A DNA stretch of 64,000 nucleotides. Source: Lachnospiraceae bacterium (lineage in GTDB: Bacteria; Bacillota; Clostridia; Lachnospirales; Lachnospiraceae). The translations under genes and the position numbers were made by a program. The notes below the pieces were generated by a model. The model was not told the DNA's origin, searched no databases, and saw nothing but the letters and a program-made list of their open reading frames with translations. The stretch spans positions 44,385-108,384 of the forward strand of contig JAAVAC010000017.1 of NCBI GenBank assembly GCA_014804265.1, read 5' to 3'. Below, piece by piece: positions 29,820 to 39,065 of the stretch (positions are counted from its first letter, which is position 1; every line of letters starts with the position of its first letter).

Positions 29820-30587
29820 TTATACGTCCTTTCTATTTATAATTTCATCTGCCAGTTGCCTATAGCTTTCTGCTCCTGCAGATTTCGGTTCATACATGGT
29901 AATTGGCATTCCATGACTTGGTGCTTCTGCCAAACGTATATTTCTTGGAATTACTGTTTCACATACATTTTGTTTTAAATTGCTCTTTACATTGTCAACA
30001 ACCTGATTTGATAAATTAGTACGGGAATCAAACATAGTAAATACTACCCCTTCCATTTCCAAATCCGGATTCAATCTTTCTTTAATCAGATTTACTGTAT
30101 GTATCAACTGGCTTAATCCTTCCAAAGCATAATATTCACATTGAATTGGAACCAATACAGAATTTGCAGTAGTCATGGCATTGATTGTCAGCATACTTAA
30201 GGAGGGAGGACAATCAATAATGATATAGTCATAATTATCTTTTATGAAATCCACTTCATTTTTTAAGATGAACTCTTTCTTATCAACACCAATCAACTCG
30301 ATTTCAGCTGCAGCTAAATTTACATTCGATGGAACAACGGATACATTTGGTATTGCATTTTTGATAATACAGTCCTGTATGGAACATTCTCCTAATATCA
30401 ATTCGTATATAGTGTCTTCTAAAAAATTTTTATCAATACCAAATCCACTGGTGGTATTTCCCTGTGGGTCTGTATCAATTACTAATACTGATTTTCCTTT
30501 TTCCGCCAAACAGGCTGATAAGTTAATAGCTGTGGTAGTCTTTCCTACTCCACCTTTTTGATTTGCGATTGCAATAATTCTTCCCAT
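29820..30587 (-). CDS. parA: ParA/Soj ATPase
   Basis: IIAIANQKGGVGKTTTAINLSACLAEKGKSVLVIDTDPQGNTTSGFG. Confidence 0.97.
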   Translation of the reverse strand: MGRIIAIANQKGGVGKTTTAINLSACLAEKGKSVLVIDTDPQGNTTSGFGIDKNFLEDTIYELILGECSIQDCIIKNAIPNVSVVPSNVNLAAAEIELIGVDKKEFILKNEVDFIKDNYDYIIIDCPPSLSMLTINAMTTANSVLVPIQCEYYALEGLSQLIHTVNLIKERLNPDLEMEGVVFTMFDSRTNLSNQVVDNVKSNLKQNVCETVIPRNIRLAEAPSHGMPITMYEPKSAGAESYRQLADEIINRKDV

Positions 30588-30750
30588 TTTATTTTCCTTC
30601 CTAATTTTCCCCGATCTTGTATCGGGGACTTTCCTTCTCTTTCATACGTGTCCTTAATGATTATAACACTAAAAGGGTACTTTAGCTATATGGTTTTAAA
30701 GATTTGGTGAGGAAAATTGTAACAGTTGAATGGGTTAAAAATAGGAGTAG

Positions 30751-30800
30751 GGTTTTGATAGACGGACGTGGGAGAGCTATGTATATTTGTTTTGGAAATA
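30751..30800 (+). repeat. Palindrome-less remnant (C1') of the dispersed element family
   Basis: GGTTTTGATAGACGGACGTGGGAGAGCTATGTATATTTGTTTTGGAAATA keeps both boundary motifs but no arms or core. Confidence 0.55.
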
Positions 30801-30894
30801 AATAATTTCTTTTTATTTCTTTATTTTCTATTAGTTTTGGGTTGTTTGTTTTGGGATTTAAGGTATTGGAGATGTTTTTTTGTTTAATTTTTAA

Positions 30895-30919
30895 TGTTTC
30901 ACGAATAATTTGTGAAACA
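30895..30919. promoter_or_regulatory. Split parS-like site
   Basis: TGTTTCAC-gaataattT-GTGAAACA: both parS half-sites separated by extra spacer. Confidence 0.6.
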
Positions 30920-30926
30920 TTAAAAA

Positions 30927-30936
30927 TGTTTCACGA
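30927..30936. promoter_or_regulatory. parS half-site
   Basis: TGTTTCACGA. Confidence 0.4.
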
Positions 30937-30964
30937 TAATAATTACTATATCTAGGGGATTATA

Positions 30965-30980
30965 TGTTTCACGTGAAACA
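30965..30980. promoter_or_regulatory. parS site (perfect)
   Basis: TGTTTCACGTGAAACA. Confidence 0.97.
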
Positions 30981-31013
30981 TTATCTTGTGTTTTTGTGTT
31001 TCAATAAGAAAAA

Positions 31014-31029
31014 TGTTTCACGTGAAACA
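31014..31029. promoter_or_regulatory. parS site (perfect)
   Basis: TGTTTCACGTGAAACA. Confidence 0.97.
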
Positions 31030-31232
31030 TGTCCAAAACATTAAAATTAGCTTTTTATATGATATAACTTTAAATAATTTTGAAATCTGGGAGAATCAAT
31101 TTTTATATTTTACTTTTTATTAGTAGTCTTAATTTTAAATAAGATATAACATACAATCTTCATTTTCATATTCCTCTCAATTTAAAATATGTAGATTCAA
31201 ATATACCAATCCATAATTCATATCGAAACCCA

Positions 31233-31370
31233 ATAGGAGCTGCAATATAGTAGTTTTGCAGGCCTTCATGAAAGTGTCAGTCCTTACGCACCGTACTTTG
31301 GTGCGTTAGTACTGCTACGCTTTCATAGAGTGCGAACGTGCCCAAAAAACTACTATATTGCAGCTCCTAC
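31233..31370 (-). repeat. Full copy (C2) of the dispersed structured element
   Basis: Minus strand: GTAGGAGCTGCAATATAGTAGTTTT...ACGCACCAAAGTACGGTGCGT...AAAACTACTATATTGCAGCTCCTAT. Confidence 0.9.
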
Positions 31371-31420
31371 GTTCTCTTTCTATATCCCAATTTTTATAAT
31401 CATCTTTCTTCGAAATTAAT

Positions 31421-32062
31421 TTACACCCGAATCAAATTATTCCGAATAGCAAAAACAGCTGCCTGGGTACGATCAGAAACTTCAATTTTTTTGAATATAC
31501 TGGAAACATGATTTTTCACTGTTCTCTCACTTATATGTAATTTATCAGCTATCTCTTTATTAAACATACCACTGGACAAATGAATTAATATCTCCAGCTC
31601 TCTTTTTGTAAGTAATTTAATCTTTTCATTATCTATATCCCTTGTAATCATTTTTGAATTAAGCAAAGGAATCAAATCGGATTGAATATAATTATTACCT
31701 TCGATTACTGTAAAAATAGCTTTTCTAAGTTCTGCGGAATCGGCATCTTTTAATATGTATCCATCCACACCTATATCTACTGCTTTCAATAAATACTCAA
31801 CCTCACCATGAACAGTAAGTATCAATACCTTAATATCTATCTTTTTTTCCTTTATGACTTCTAATGTTTGTATACCATTCATTTTCGGCATATTAATATC
31901 TAAAAGTAATATGTCCGGTTTATTTGCTTTTAACTTTTCTAAACAATCCAAACCATTTTCCGCTTCTTCAATTACCTTTAAATCCCCTTCCAATTCCAGA
32001 AGTTGTTTCAAACCCTCTCTTATCATTTTGTGATCATCTGTAATCATTACTTTTACACACAT
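31421..32062 (-). CDS. NarL/DegU-type response regulator
   Basis: Receiver VMITDDHKMIREGLKQLL...LLLDINMPKMNG; LuxR HTH LTKRELEILIHLSSGMFNKEIADKLHISERTVKNHVSSIFKKIEV. Start moved to MCVKV. Confidence 0.92.
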   Translation of the reverse strand: MCVKVMITDDHKMIREGLKQLLELEGDLKVIEEAENGLDCLEKLKANKPDILLLDINMPKMNGIQTLEVIKEKKIDIKVLILTVHGEVEYLLKAVDIGVDGYILKDADSAELRKAIFTVIEGNNYIQSDLIPLLNSKMITRDIDNEKIKLLTKRELEILIHLSSGMFNKEIADKLHISERTVKNHVSSIFKKIEVSDRTQAAVFAIRNNLIRV

Positions 32063-32144
32063 ATAAATTTTATACCTCCCCAATACATATTTGTAAAAAT
32101 AAAAAATACACTTTAACATTTGTATATAAAAATTGAAAAACATT

Positions 32145-33113
32145 TTACTTAAGCGAAATCGGAATTTCTATTTGAACAGTTGTACCTTTACTAGTTGAAT
32201 TGAAAAGACAGGTTCCCGATAAAAAAGAAACTCTTTCCTTTACAATTTTTAAACCAAAATGCTTTTCATTTTCCCCGGAATCATTTAACTGAATAAACCC
32301 TATACCATCGTCCTGAACTATTAAGGATAATAAATCTTGATTTTCTTTCAAAACTACATGAAGATTTTTTCCTTTTGAATGCTTTATGGCATTATTACAG
32401 CATTCCTGAATAATACGGAACAACGTAATCAAAATAAGCTCATCATATTTATCATATTGTATGTTGATTTCATAGGATATTTCCATTTCAGATGTGTGAG
32501 ATATATTATCAAAGAAATTAGTTAAAGTCGTTTCAAATCCTAAATCATCAAAGTTCATAGGATGAAGGTCATATACTAATTCTCTCATATCCTGAATGAC
32601 ATCTTTTAAATGTTTAGTAACAGTACTAAACTCCAGCTTAGCCCTGATAGGATCCTGATCAATAAATTTAGAAGCAAACTCTACCTTATGAATTAAATAT
32701 ACCAGATTTTGAATCGTAGAATCATGTAAATCTCTGGCAATTCTTTTTCTGTCATTTTCATTCATGGAAAGCACTTCAAGACCTGATGGGATTTCAACCT
32801 TCTCTTTTACTTCTCCAATCACCTTTATATTATCTTCTATTTCTGAAAGCTTGCTTTTATATGAGTTTATTTTTTCCATAAGCTCATCACATTTTTCTTT
32901 ACTTTCTTTTAAGACATCTTCTTCTGATTGCATATTTTTCCTTGGAGAAAATATGCGAAGTTCATTATAACTATTTTTTTCAGATAATATCTTATTTTCT
33001 AATTTTTCCTTTTCCATCATACAATTGGAAATAAGCTCTTCTAATTCTCTTTTTTCTACCAGATAATTAGAATAGACACTTTCAATTGTGGATTTTTCAT
33101 TTTTATTTTTCAT
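32145..33113 (-). CDS. Cytosolic DegS-like sensor histidine kinase (HisKA_3)
   Basis: RKRIARDLHDSTIQNLVYLIHKVE (H-box), IIQECCNNAIKHSKGKNL (N-box); no obvious TM. Confidence 0.9.
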   Translation of the reverse strand: MKNKNEKSTIESVYSNYLVEKRELEELISNCMMEKEKLENKILSEKNSYNELRIFSPRKNMQSEEDVLKESKEKCDELMEKINSYKSKLSEIEDNIKVIGEVKEKVEIPSGLEVLSMNENDRKRIARDLHDSTIQNLVYLIHKVEFASKFIDQDPIRAKLEFSTVTKHLKDVIQDMRELVYDLHPMNFDDLGFETTLTNFFDNISHTSEMEISYEINIQYDKYDELILITLFRIIQECCNNAIKHSKGKNLHVVLKENQDLLSLIVQDDGIGFIQLNDSGENEKHFGLKIVKERVSFLSGTCLFNSTSKGTTVQIEIPISLK

Positions 33114-33265
33114 TTACGTTCCCTTCCTATATTAATATACATAATATAATATTTCCCATAATAAGAAAAGAAAAAAATAAACTTTATTTGCATTTTATTT
33201 GTAAAATAGAAAAATGTGCATTATAATATACAAAAGGGAATTATTATTAAGTGTGGAGGGACTTT

Positions 33266-34213
33266 ATGAAATCAAAATTAAAAAAAATAGGTATACTTTC
33301 TATTTTAGTAACAATAACATTATATATTATCAACCGTGCCATATATTCTATCACTACTGTTAAGGAAATATTAAAAGGAAAAGAAAATAAATATTATGAA
33401 TGGAGATTTGGAAAAATAAGATATACAGTAGCCGGAACAGGAAAACCTGTATTATTGATACATGATTTAACTCCAGGAAGCAGCGGATATGAATTTTACA
33501 AAATAACAGATGAATTAACAACGACTAACCAAGTTTTCGTAATTGATCTTTTAGGTTACGGATTATCGGATAAAATAAATATAACCTATACCAATTTTTT
33601 ATATGTGCAGCTCATCAGCGATTTTATAAAAAATGTCATCGGAAAGAAAACAGATGTGATTACCTCAGGTGATTCATCCACCATCGCCATTATGGCCTGC
33701 CATAATAATCCCGATTTAATAGATAAAATGATTTTCATAAATCCACAAGATATTTCAAAACTGAATCAAATACCTTCCAATGGAACAAAAATATTAAAGC
33801 TATTAATCGAATTTCCCATCCTTGGAACCTTCGTATACAACTTGTTGACAAATAAAACCTCCATTACAAAATCATTTATCAATGAATATTTTTATAATAA
33901 GGATTTAGTAAGAATCGGAGATATAGAAGCATATACAGAAGCAGCCCATTCAAAAGACTTCCATTCCAAATATGCAATATCAAGCTATATCGGAAGATAC
34001 ACAAATATCAATATTCTGCATGCTCTAAAAGAAATTGATTATAGTATGTTCATAATTGAAGGAAAAGAAGAAAATAAATCGGAAGAAATTCCGGTAGGTT
34101 ATTTAAACTATAATCATGCAATTGAAGTCAGCTATATCAAAGAAACAAAGCATCTGCCACATTTAGAAAAACCGGAAGAAGTAATCAACCATATTAAAAT
34201 GTACATGAGTTGA
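33266..34213 (+). CDS. Alpha/beta hydrolase with N-terminal membrane anchor
   Basis: VAGTGKPVLLIHDLTPGSSGYEF...VFVIDLLGYGLSD...TSGDSSTIAIM; RBS ggaggg; ATG at 33266. Confidence 0.8.
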   Translation: MKSKLKKIGILSILVTITLYIINRAIYSITTVKEILKGKENKYYEWRFGKIRYTVAGTGKPVLLIHDLTPGSSGYEFYKITDELTTTNQVFVIDLLGYGLSDKINITYTNFLYVQLISDFIKNVIGKKTDVITSGDSSTIAIMACHNNPDLIDKMIFINPQDISKLNQIPSNGTKILKLLIEFPILGTFVYNLLTNKTSITKSFINEYFYNKDLVRIGDIEAYTEAAHSKDFHSKYAISSYIGRYTNINILHALKEIDYSMFIIEGKEENKSEEIPVGYLNYNHAIEVSYIKETKHLPHLEKPEEVINHIKMYMS

Positions 34214-34222
34214 TATTTAAAC

Positions 34223-34279
34223 AAAAAACAGCCTTTCATATCCTGTCTTATTATATAGGTTATGAAAAGGCTGTTTTTT
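34223..34279. terminator. Bidirectional terminator between convergent genes
   Basis: AAAAAACAGCCTTTTCATA-type stem: aaaaaacagcctttcata...tatgaaaaggctgtttttt. Confidence 0.85.
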
Positions 34280-34997
34280 ATAGTGGCTCCCTTCCAGGAA
34301 GGCCGGCTTTTCTTGGATATTTCTTTGGAGTGGGATTTATTTTCTTTATAATAAAAAGATTTCTGTAAAGTTGTTCTTTTGTAAAAGTAAATTCTATCTG
34401 CCCTTCCACTTCTCCTCCAAGAATTTGAATCGCATGCTTTGCTTCTATGCTTTCTTCTTTTATTTTTTCTGACTTATAAGAAATAAACTTTCCTCCTACT
34501 TTCACATAAGGAAGACATAATTCAGATAAAGTGGATAAGTTTGCAACTGCTCTTGAAACACATAAATCATATTTTTCTCTTAGCTTTCCAGGCTTTGCAA
34601 AATCCTCTGCTCTTCCATGAAGGGTATCTAAGTTAGCAAGTGCTAATTTATTCTTTACTTCATTTAAAAAATTTATTCTTTTATTCAAAGAATCCAATAA
34701 CGTGATATCCAAATGAGGAAAAGCAATTTTTAAAGGAATGCCCGGAAAACCTGCTCCTGTTCCAATATCTATCATTTTACATTCTTTTGAAAGATCATAG
34801 GCTTTTACCAATGATAGACTATCTAAGAAATGTTTCTGAATAACCTGGTCAAAATCAGTAATAGCAGTTAAATTCATAAAAGAATTCCATTCTATCAAAA
34901 GCTCATAATATGTTATGAATTGGTCTATTTGCTTATCCGATAATGTAATATTCAATTGCGCCAAATTTTTTTGAAATTCATGGATACTATCATTCAT
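34278..34997 (-). CDS. rsmG: 16S rRNA (guanine527-N7)-methyltransferase
   Basis: MIDIGTGAGFPGIPLKIAFPHLDITLLDSLNKRINFL; gene order. Confidence 0.96.
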   Translation of the reverse strand: MNDSIHEFQKNLAQLNITLSDKQIDQFITYYELLIEWNSFMNLTAITDFDQVIQKHFLDSLSLVKAYDLSKECKMIDIGTGAGFPGIPLKIAFPHLDITLLDSLNKRINFLNEVKNKLALANLDTLHGRAEDFAKPGKLREKYDLCVSRAVANLSTLSELCLPYVKVGGKFISYKSEKIKEESIEAKHAIQILGGEVEGQIEFTFTKEQLYRNLFIIKKINPTPKKYPRKAGLPGREPL

Positions 34998-35000
34998 ATT

Positions 35001-36926
35001 TTAATTAACCTTTTTATAAAACTGTTCCAAATAAATGAGAAGGACCGAAATATCCGCAGGGGATACACCTGAAATACGGGATGCCTGTCCTACGGACAAA
35101 GGCTTATATTTTTTCAGCTTCTGCCTAGCTTCAATACGAAGGCTGGGAACATTCTCATAATCAATATTTTCCGGTATTTTCTTTTTTTCGATTTTCTTAA
35201 ACTGTTCTACCTGTTTTTGCTGTCTTTTTATATATCCGTCATATTTAATATTTATATTTACCTGTTCAATCACATCATCGGAAAGAGGCTTTCTTTCCGG
35301 ATCGATTTCTGCCAGTATTTCATAAGACAATTCAGGGCGGCACATTATTTCAGCTAAAGTAGTTCCTGTTTTCAATAAAGCACTGTTATGATTTTCCAGA
35401 AATTTCTGAGTCTCTTTATTGGCTCCTATTTTTGTATTTTGAAGCCTGTTGACCTCTTCTTTAATAAGCTTTTCTTTTTCTATAACATATTCATACTGCT
35501 CTTTTGTAATAAGACCTACCTGATAACCAATTTTCCGAAGTCTTAAATCCGCATTATCCTGACGGAGAAGCAATCGGTATTCTGCTCTGGAAGTCATCAT
35601 CCGATAAGGTTCAAAATTTTCTTTTGTCACAAGGTCATCAATCAACACACCAATATACCCTTCCGAACGATCAATGGTAATCTGTTCTTTTCCCTGCACA
35701 AACAATGCAGCATTGATTCCCGCAATCAATCCCTGGGCCGCCGCCTCTTCATATCCGCTGCTACCGTTAAACTGGCCTCCGGCAAAAAGCCCTTCCACCT
35801 CTTTGAAAGCCAAAGTAGCATAAAGCTGGTTTGGATTGATACAATCATATTCAATGGCATAAGCATTTCTTACTATCTTACAATGCTCCAGTCCCGGCAC
35901 AGTCCGATACATGGCAAGCTGCACATCTTCAGGAAGAGAAGAAGACATCCCACCCACATACATTTCATTGGTATGTAATCCTTCTGGCTCAATAAAAACC
36001 TGATGCCTGTCCTTTTCTGCAAATTTTACTACTTTATCCTCAATAGACGGACAATATCTGGGTCCTGTTCCTTCAATAACTCCTGCATAAATAGGGGAAC
36101 GATCTAAATTGTTCCGAATGATTTCATGAGTCTTTTCATTGGTATAAGTAAGCCAACAAGAAATTTGTTCTTTTTGTATATCTTCTTTTTTCGTGGAAAA
36201 AGAAAATGGAGTAATTTCTTTATCTCCAAACTGCTCTTCCATTTTTGAAAAATCAATGGAACGTTTATCCATTCTGGCAGGGGTTCCCGTCTTAAAACGA
36301 CGCATTTCAATTCCCATGTCCAATAAGGAATCTGTCAAATAGTTAGCAGCCTGCAACCCATTTGGTCCTGTATGGGTAATGGCTTCACCGCATAAACATC
36401 TTGCCTTTAAATAAGTTCCGGTACACAAAACAACAGCTTTTGCTTCATAAACAGAACCTGTGTAGGTTCTTACACCTGTTATCTTCTTTTTTACACTTTG
36501 ATTAGTCTCTGCTAACTCTTCCCACAATAACTGACATACTTCTGCCTGTTTCACTGTAATATGCTCCTGATTTTCCAGCACCTTTCTCATTTCTCTTGTA
36601 TAATCCGCTTTATCCGCCTGGGCGCGAAGAGAATGGACGGCAGGACCTTTAGAAACATTCAACATCTTTGACTGAATAAAGGTTTTGTCAATATTTTTGC
36701 CCATTTCACCGCCAAGGGCATCTATTTCCCTTACCAGATGTCCCTTACTGGAACCTCCTACATTTGGATTACATGGCATAAGGGCAATACTATCTACACT
36801 GACTGTAAAAATTACGGTTTCAAGTCCCATTCTGGCACAAGCCAAAGCAGCTTCACAACCTGCGTGACCCGCTCCTATTATACATACATCTACTTTTTCC
36901 ACAAAATTATTTTTATTTTCTGACAT
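35001..36926 (-). CDS. mnmG: tRNA uridine-5-carboxymethylaminomethyl modification enzyme MnmG/GidA
   Basis: [54 protein letters not shown]; start moved to MSENKN. Confidence 0.97.
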   Translation of the reverse strand: MSENKNNFVEKVDVCIIGAGHAGCEAALACARMGLETVIFTVSVDSIALMPCNPNVGGSSKGHLVREIDALGGEMGKNIDKTFIQSKMLNVSKGPAVHSLRAQADKADYTREMRKVLENQEHITVKQAEVCQLLWEELAETNQSVKKKITGVRTYTGSVYEAKAVVLCTGTYLKARCLCGEAITHTGPNGLQAANYLTDSLLDMGIEMRRFKTGTPARMDKRSIDFSKMEEQFGDKEITPFSFSTKKEDIQKEQISCWLTYTNEKTHEIIRNNLDRSPIYAGVIEGTGPRYCPSIEDKVVKFAEKDRHQVFIEPEGLHTNEMYVGGMSSSLPEDVQLAMYRTVPGLEHCKIVRNAYAIEYDCINPNQLYATLAFKEVEGLFAGGQFNGSSGYEEAAAQGLIAGINAALFVQGKEQITIDRSEGYIGVLIDDLVTKENFEPYRMMTSRAEYRLLLRQDNADLRLRKIGYQVGLITKEQYEYVIEKEKLIKEEVNRLQNTKIGANKETQKFLENHNSALLKTGTTLAEIMCRPELSYEILAEIDPERKPLSDDVIEQVNINIKYDGYIKRQQKQVEQFKKIEKKKIPENIDYENVPSLRIEARQKLKKYKPLSVGQASRISGVSPADISVLLIYLEQFYKKVN

Positions 36927-36971
36927 ATCCGCACATCTTTCTTTTTTAACAATCATACATATAATTTTACC

Positions 36972-38402
36972 TTATTTACCCATACAAAACTTTGAAAATA
37001 TTTCATTTACCAAATCATCCGAAACCTCTTCTCCAATAATAGTACCTAAAGAAGCATATGCGCTCATGAGATCAATAGAATAAAAATCCTCCGGCATATG
37101 ATCCTCTAAACTTTTCTTTACTAAATGAAGTGAATTTCCTGCATCCATGATTGCTTCTTTATGGCGCATATTTGTAATGAACACTTCATCATTAAAAGAA
37201 ATATCTCCTTTTAAAAACATTTCCTTTACTGCATTTTCAAATAAATCTATTCCAGTATTATCTTTTGTAGAAGTTTTTATAATCCTAATTTGATTAGTCT
37301 CTTCTAACTCATTTTTTTCTTTATTTTCATGGACTGTATTTTTTTTAATTTTCTCCAACAATAATTCTTCCGTTACTACTCCATCTAAATCCGTTTTATT
37401 TAATAAAATAATAGTATTTTTTTCTTTTATTAAAGAAATAATCTGCTCATCGGATTCATCTAAGGGAACAGAAGAATCTACTACATATAAAATCAAATCC
37501 GCATGTAAAGCATATGTGACAGCTCTTTCCACACCGATTTTCTCCACTACATCATCCGTAGAACGAATGCCTGCAGTATCAATCATATTCAGAATAATTC
37601 CATGAAGGGAAATGGATTCCTCCAAAATATCTCTGGTAGTTCCGGCAATATTAGTAACAATCGCCTTTTCCTCTCCAACAAGCAGATTCAGCAAGGAAGA
37701 CTTACCGGCATTTGGCTTTCCTAAAATAACGGTTTGAATGCCTTCCTTTAATATTTTTCCATTTTCAGAGGATTGCAGCAGTTTATCTATCCGTTTTAAT
37801 AATTGTTCTGTCTTTTCTGACAATTCTTCCGGATAACCTTCTAAAGAAATATGCTCCGGATCATCCAGAGCAGATTCTATAAAAGCAATCTCATAAATGA
37901 TTTTTTCCCGAATATCCTTTATTTCCTTGGAAACGGAACCCTTTAATTGATTAACAGAACTTTTCAAGGCAAATTCACTTTTTGAATGAATAATATCCAT
38001 TACCGCTTCTGCCTTTGCTAAATCAATCCTTCCATTTAAAAAGGCCCGCTTCGTAAACTCTCCCGCTTCTGCCGTCCTTGCTCCATACTTGATCACGGTT
38101 TCCAAGATCTTATTCATGACCAAAACACCGCCATGGCAATTGATTTCTACCGTATCCTCCGCTGTAAAACTATTAGGAGCTTTCATAACAGAAACCATGA
38201 CCTCATCAATCAATTCATCTCCATCATAAATAAAACCATAATGTATCGTATGGCTTTTTACATCTGACAATTTTTTTTTCCCATTCCTGGAACGATATAT
38301 TTTATTTACAATGGAAATTGCATCCTCTCCACTGACACGGACAATTCCAATTCCTGAATTTGTCATGCCGGTGGCAATTGCAGCAATAGTATCCGTTTTC
38401 AT
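36972..38402 (-). CDS. mnmE: tRNA modification GTPase MnmE/TrmE
   Basis: TIAAIATGMTNSGIGIVRVSG; GKPNAGKSSLLN; C-terminal FSKFCMGK. Confidence 0.97.
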   Translation of the reverse strand: MKTDTIAAIATGMTNSGIGIVRVSGEDAISIVNKIYRSRNGKKKLSDVKSHTIHYGFIYDGDELIDEVMVSVMKAPNSFTAEDTVEINCHGGVLVMNKILETVIKYGARTAEAGEFTKRAFLNGRIDLAKAEAVMDIIHSKSEFALKSSVNQLKGSVSKEIKDIREKIIYEIAFIESALDDPEHISLEGYPEELSEKTEQLLKRIDKLLQSSENGKILKEGIQTVILGKPNAGKSSLLNLLVGEEKAIVTNIAGTTRDILEESISLHGIILNMIDTAGIRSTDDVVEKIGVERAVTYALHADLILYVVDSSVPLDESDEQIISLIKEKNTIILLNKTDLDGVVTEELLLEKIKKNTVHENKEKNELEETNQIRIIKTSTKDNTGIDLFENAVKEMFLKGDISFNDEVFITNMRHKEAIMDAGNSLHLVKKSLEDHMPEDFYSIDLMSAYASLGTIIGEEVSDDLVNEIFSKFCMGK

Positions 38403-38523
38403 GAGCTGCTCCTGATTGTTTTTCTTGAAAATTTGGTGTATTTGAATAACACTGTAAGTTTACCATAAATTTTTTAAATAGTGAAGAGGAGAAATGAGAA
38501 GGAAAGGTTTTGGATAAGAGGAC

Positions 38524-38670
38524 GTAGGAGTGGGCAGATGATAGATAAGTCTTTTGGCACGCTCTCGCTCTATGAAGACGCAGCGGTACTAACGCACCAA
38601 AATACGGTGCGTAAGGACCGGCGCCTTCATCAAGGCCCGAAAGACTTATCTATCATCTGCCCACTCCTAC
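38524..38670 (+). repeat. Full copy (C3) of the dispersed structured element
   Basis: GTAGGAGTGGGCAGATGATAGATAAGTCTTTTGG ... CCGAAAGACTTATCTATCATCTGCCCACTCCTAC arms around the conserved core. Confidence 0.92.
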
Positions 38671-38817
38671 TGTGTATTGAAAAGCCCTTTTATTCATATT
38701 TGCTTCATAAAAGACATTAGAGCTATAAAAACTTCAAAATAAATATATTTATACTTCCCTGAAATACGAAAACGTAAATTTTTTTACTTTTCTAAGATTA
38801 GAGCTTGAGAAAAAACA

Positions 38818-39043
38818 GCAAAAGAGGAAGGTGGTTGGATTCTCTGCATTGTTTTTGATAAAGCTTTTACTTAACAGCCTGCCCACAACCCAGGGTAAAA
38901 TTGCCATGGACGGTAATTTTAGTCATATTGCGCCATGAAGGGCGCTATATGACGACCCGGCCGCTACCAACAACCTTTCCAGGCTGTTTAGTAAAAGCTT
39001 TATCAAAAACACAGCAGAGAATCCAACCACCTTCCTCTTTTGC
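38818..39043. repeat. Giant quasi-palindrome, 64-nt arms plus two internal hairpins
   Basis: Left arm 38818..38881 pairs with right arm 38980..39043 with few mismatches; internal hairpins AAAATTGCC/GGTAATTTT and GTCATATTGCGCC/GGGCGCTATATGAC. Confidence 0.92.
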
Positions 39044-39065
39044 GTCCTTTTACCAACCTCTATCT

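Noticed and set aside
30588-31420. CRISPR array considered because of repeated TGTTTCAC/GTGAAACA strings
   Set aside because: These are parS palindromes and half-sites with irregular spacing, no spacers and no cas genes.
38481-38720. ORF MKRRNEKERF...LSLYEDAAVLTHQNTVRKDRRLHQGPKD... and ORF 51056..51244 (...LSLCKDAAVLTHQNTVRKCRRLCQGPED...) look like a shared protein motif
   Set aside because: The shared peptide is just translation of the conserved structured core of elements C3 and C4. Copy C2 has a TGA in this frame, and variation is compensatory at base-pair level rather than codon-conservative.
38524-39043. Palindromes considered as IS/MITE terminal inverted repeats
   Set aside because: No transposase and no evident target-site duplications. 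In the core family, arms differ between copies, unlike TIRs that are conserved across copies; mobility is not excluded, only unsupported.
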